Below the pieces are notes generated by a model. The model saw only the letters and a program-made list of their open reading frames with translations, was not told the origin of the DNA and ran no database searches. A stretch of DNA of 5,787 bases from Campylobacteraceae bacterium (GTDB lineage: Bacteria; Campylobacterota; Campylobacteria; Campylobacterales; Campylobacteraceae). Every line of letters starts with the position of its first letter. Within the stretch, counting starts at the first letter, position 1. The DNA lies in the NCBI GenBank assembly GCA_031290675.1, contig JAITNC010000128.1:1-5787 (forward strand). The letters are read 5' to 3'. A program made the translations under genes and the position numbers. Below are positions 5,430-5,787 of the stretch, in pieces.

Positions 5430-5572
5430 TTTACAAGATTTTAGCGAATTTATTTCGCACGATAACGAGGCGCAAATGAAGCCCGCGAGCGGTGCGTACA
5501 TATAGTACGTGAGCGAGCGCGGCGAAATTGCAACGAAATTAGCGTGCAAAAAAACAAGCTAAAAATTGTAAA
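5430..5572. repeat. Large imperfect palindrome B
   Basis: Outer arms TTTACAA (5430-5436)/TTGTAAA (5566-5572) and TTTTAGC (5439-5445)/GCTAAAA (5558-5564) continue through a GCACG/CGTGC block. The tip hairpin is CGTAC (5495-5499)/GTACG (5505-5509), flanked by GC-rich arms. It has the same GAGGCGCA...AACGAA core as palindrome A, here with a longer GC-rich insert. Confidence 0.65.
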
Positions 5573-5583
5573 AGACTAGGTTA

Positions 5584-5623
5584 GGAGATTTTACAAAGGG
5601 CAACGCCCTGCCGTAAAATCTCC
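5584..5623 (-). terminator. Compound hairpin downstream of moaE
   Basis: GGAGATTTTAC (5584-5594) pairs perfectly with GTAAAATCTCC (5613-5623), enclosing an inner AGGGC-AAC-GCCCT hairpin (5597-5609). It lies 18 nt beyond the moaE stop and could end moaE transcription, but no U-run follows on the minus strand. It may equally be another dispersed repeat element. Confidence 0.45.
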
Positions 5624-5641
5624 GTAAAAACAAAGTAAAAA

Positions 5642-5787
5642 TTATTCTAGCAACCCTGCCCCCAAAAGCTTCGTTGAGCGTTCTTTTGCATAAACTCTTT
5701 CGCCGTTTTTTATGTCATATTTCCAAATAGGAGCTTTTTTCTTAAAATCCTCCACAAACTCATCTATCAGCTCAAGCGCAGCACGTC
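5642..5787 (-). CDS. moaE: Molybdopterin synthase large subunit MoaE, C-terminal fragment
   Basis: The minus strand encodes 47 residues ending in a TAA at 5642-5644; the rest lies beyond the window. The segment LIDEFVEDFKKKAPIWKYD is the signature C-terminal region of MoaE, with the conserved lysine before APIWK and the Lys of IWK both present, followed by the usual GERVYAKE strand. MoaE with MoaD inserts two sulfurs into precursor Z (cyclic pyranopterin phosphate) to make molybdopterin, in the cytoplasm. The gene converges on the rpmB run, separated from it by the repeat-rich interval. Its start and upstream neighbours cannot be seen. Confidence 0.9.
   Translation of the reverse strand, partial: RAALELIDEFVEDFKKKAPIWKYDIKNGERVYAKERSTKLLGAGLLE

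Larger units (their letters stand above)
5112..5641. other. Gene-free interval rich in inverted repeats
   Basis: These 530 bp contain no ORF with a credible start, SD and protein-like composition. Open frames here (5083-5277 minus, 4939-5244 plus) run through the hairpin and the REP-like element. The interval lies between convergent transcription units (DUF465 on +, moaE on -). It holds, in order, the DUF465 hairpin, a T-rich stretch (5143-5190), a REP-like element, two large palindromes and a compound hairpin. Confidence 0.75.

Noticed and set aside
5280..5640. Known structured RNA such as tRNA, 6S, SRP or tmRNA
   Set aside because: I see no cloverleaf, tRNA-like end or other diagnostic motif; the paired arms fit a repeat element at least as well.

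Overview
The window looks like chromosomal DNA of a Campylobacterota (epsilonproteobacterial) species, probably an environmental Sulfurimonas/Sulfuricurvum-like lineage rather than a known pathogen. The grounds are the Cys-rich Sel1/Hcp-type repeat proteins, the rpmB-potassium channel pair (recalled as adjacent in Helicobacter pylori, HP0491-HP0490), AT-leaning DNA and the protein styles. The genus is inference.

Region 1 (1-2083, + strand) is a tandem run of Sel1-like-repeat (SLR) genes: the 3' end of one, a complete 455-residue exported protein with 11 disulfide-type Cys pairs, and a short 179-residue paralogue with an apparent membrane anchor and an eroded C-terminus. Gene junctions are only 11 nt, and the whole stop/SD/start junction is duplicated almost exactly (113-173 and 1492-1552). 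The locus therefore grew by tandem gene duplication.

Region 2 (2084-2254) holds an extended -10 promoter followed by a leader with a long inverted repeat. It leads into region 3 (2255-5111, + strand), a likely operon: rpmB (ribosomal protein L28), a two-TM/RCK potassium channel starting at TTG, argJ (arginine biosynthesis) and a small DUF465/YdcH-type protein. Gaps are 36, 28 and 51 nt. These are housekeeping genes with no obvious shared pathway. The rpmB-channel junction carries two mutually exclusive hairpins around the channel's Shine-Dalgarno. A perfect hairpin closes the run.

Region 4 (5112-5641) is about 530 bp without a credible gene. It is packed with inverted repeats: a REP-like dispersed-repeat fragment (5191-5250), two large imperfect palindromes that share a core (5289-5397 and 5430-5572), and a compound hairpin (5584-5623).

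Region 5 (5642 to the window edge, - strand) is the C-terminus of MoaE, the large subunit of molybdopterin synthase.

I found no CRISPR, tRNA, rRNA, transposase or recognisable defence system. The points most worth following are the palindrome cluster, the SLR gene amplification and the RNA structures around rpmB.
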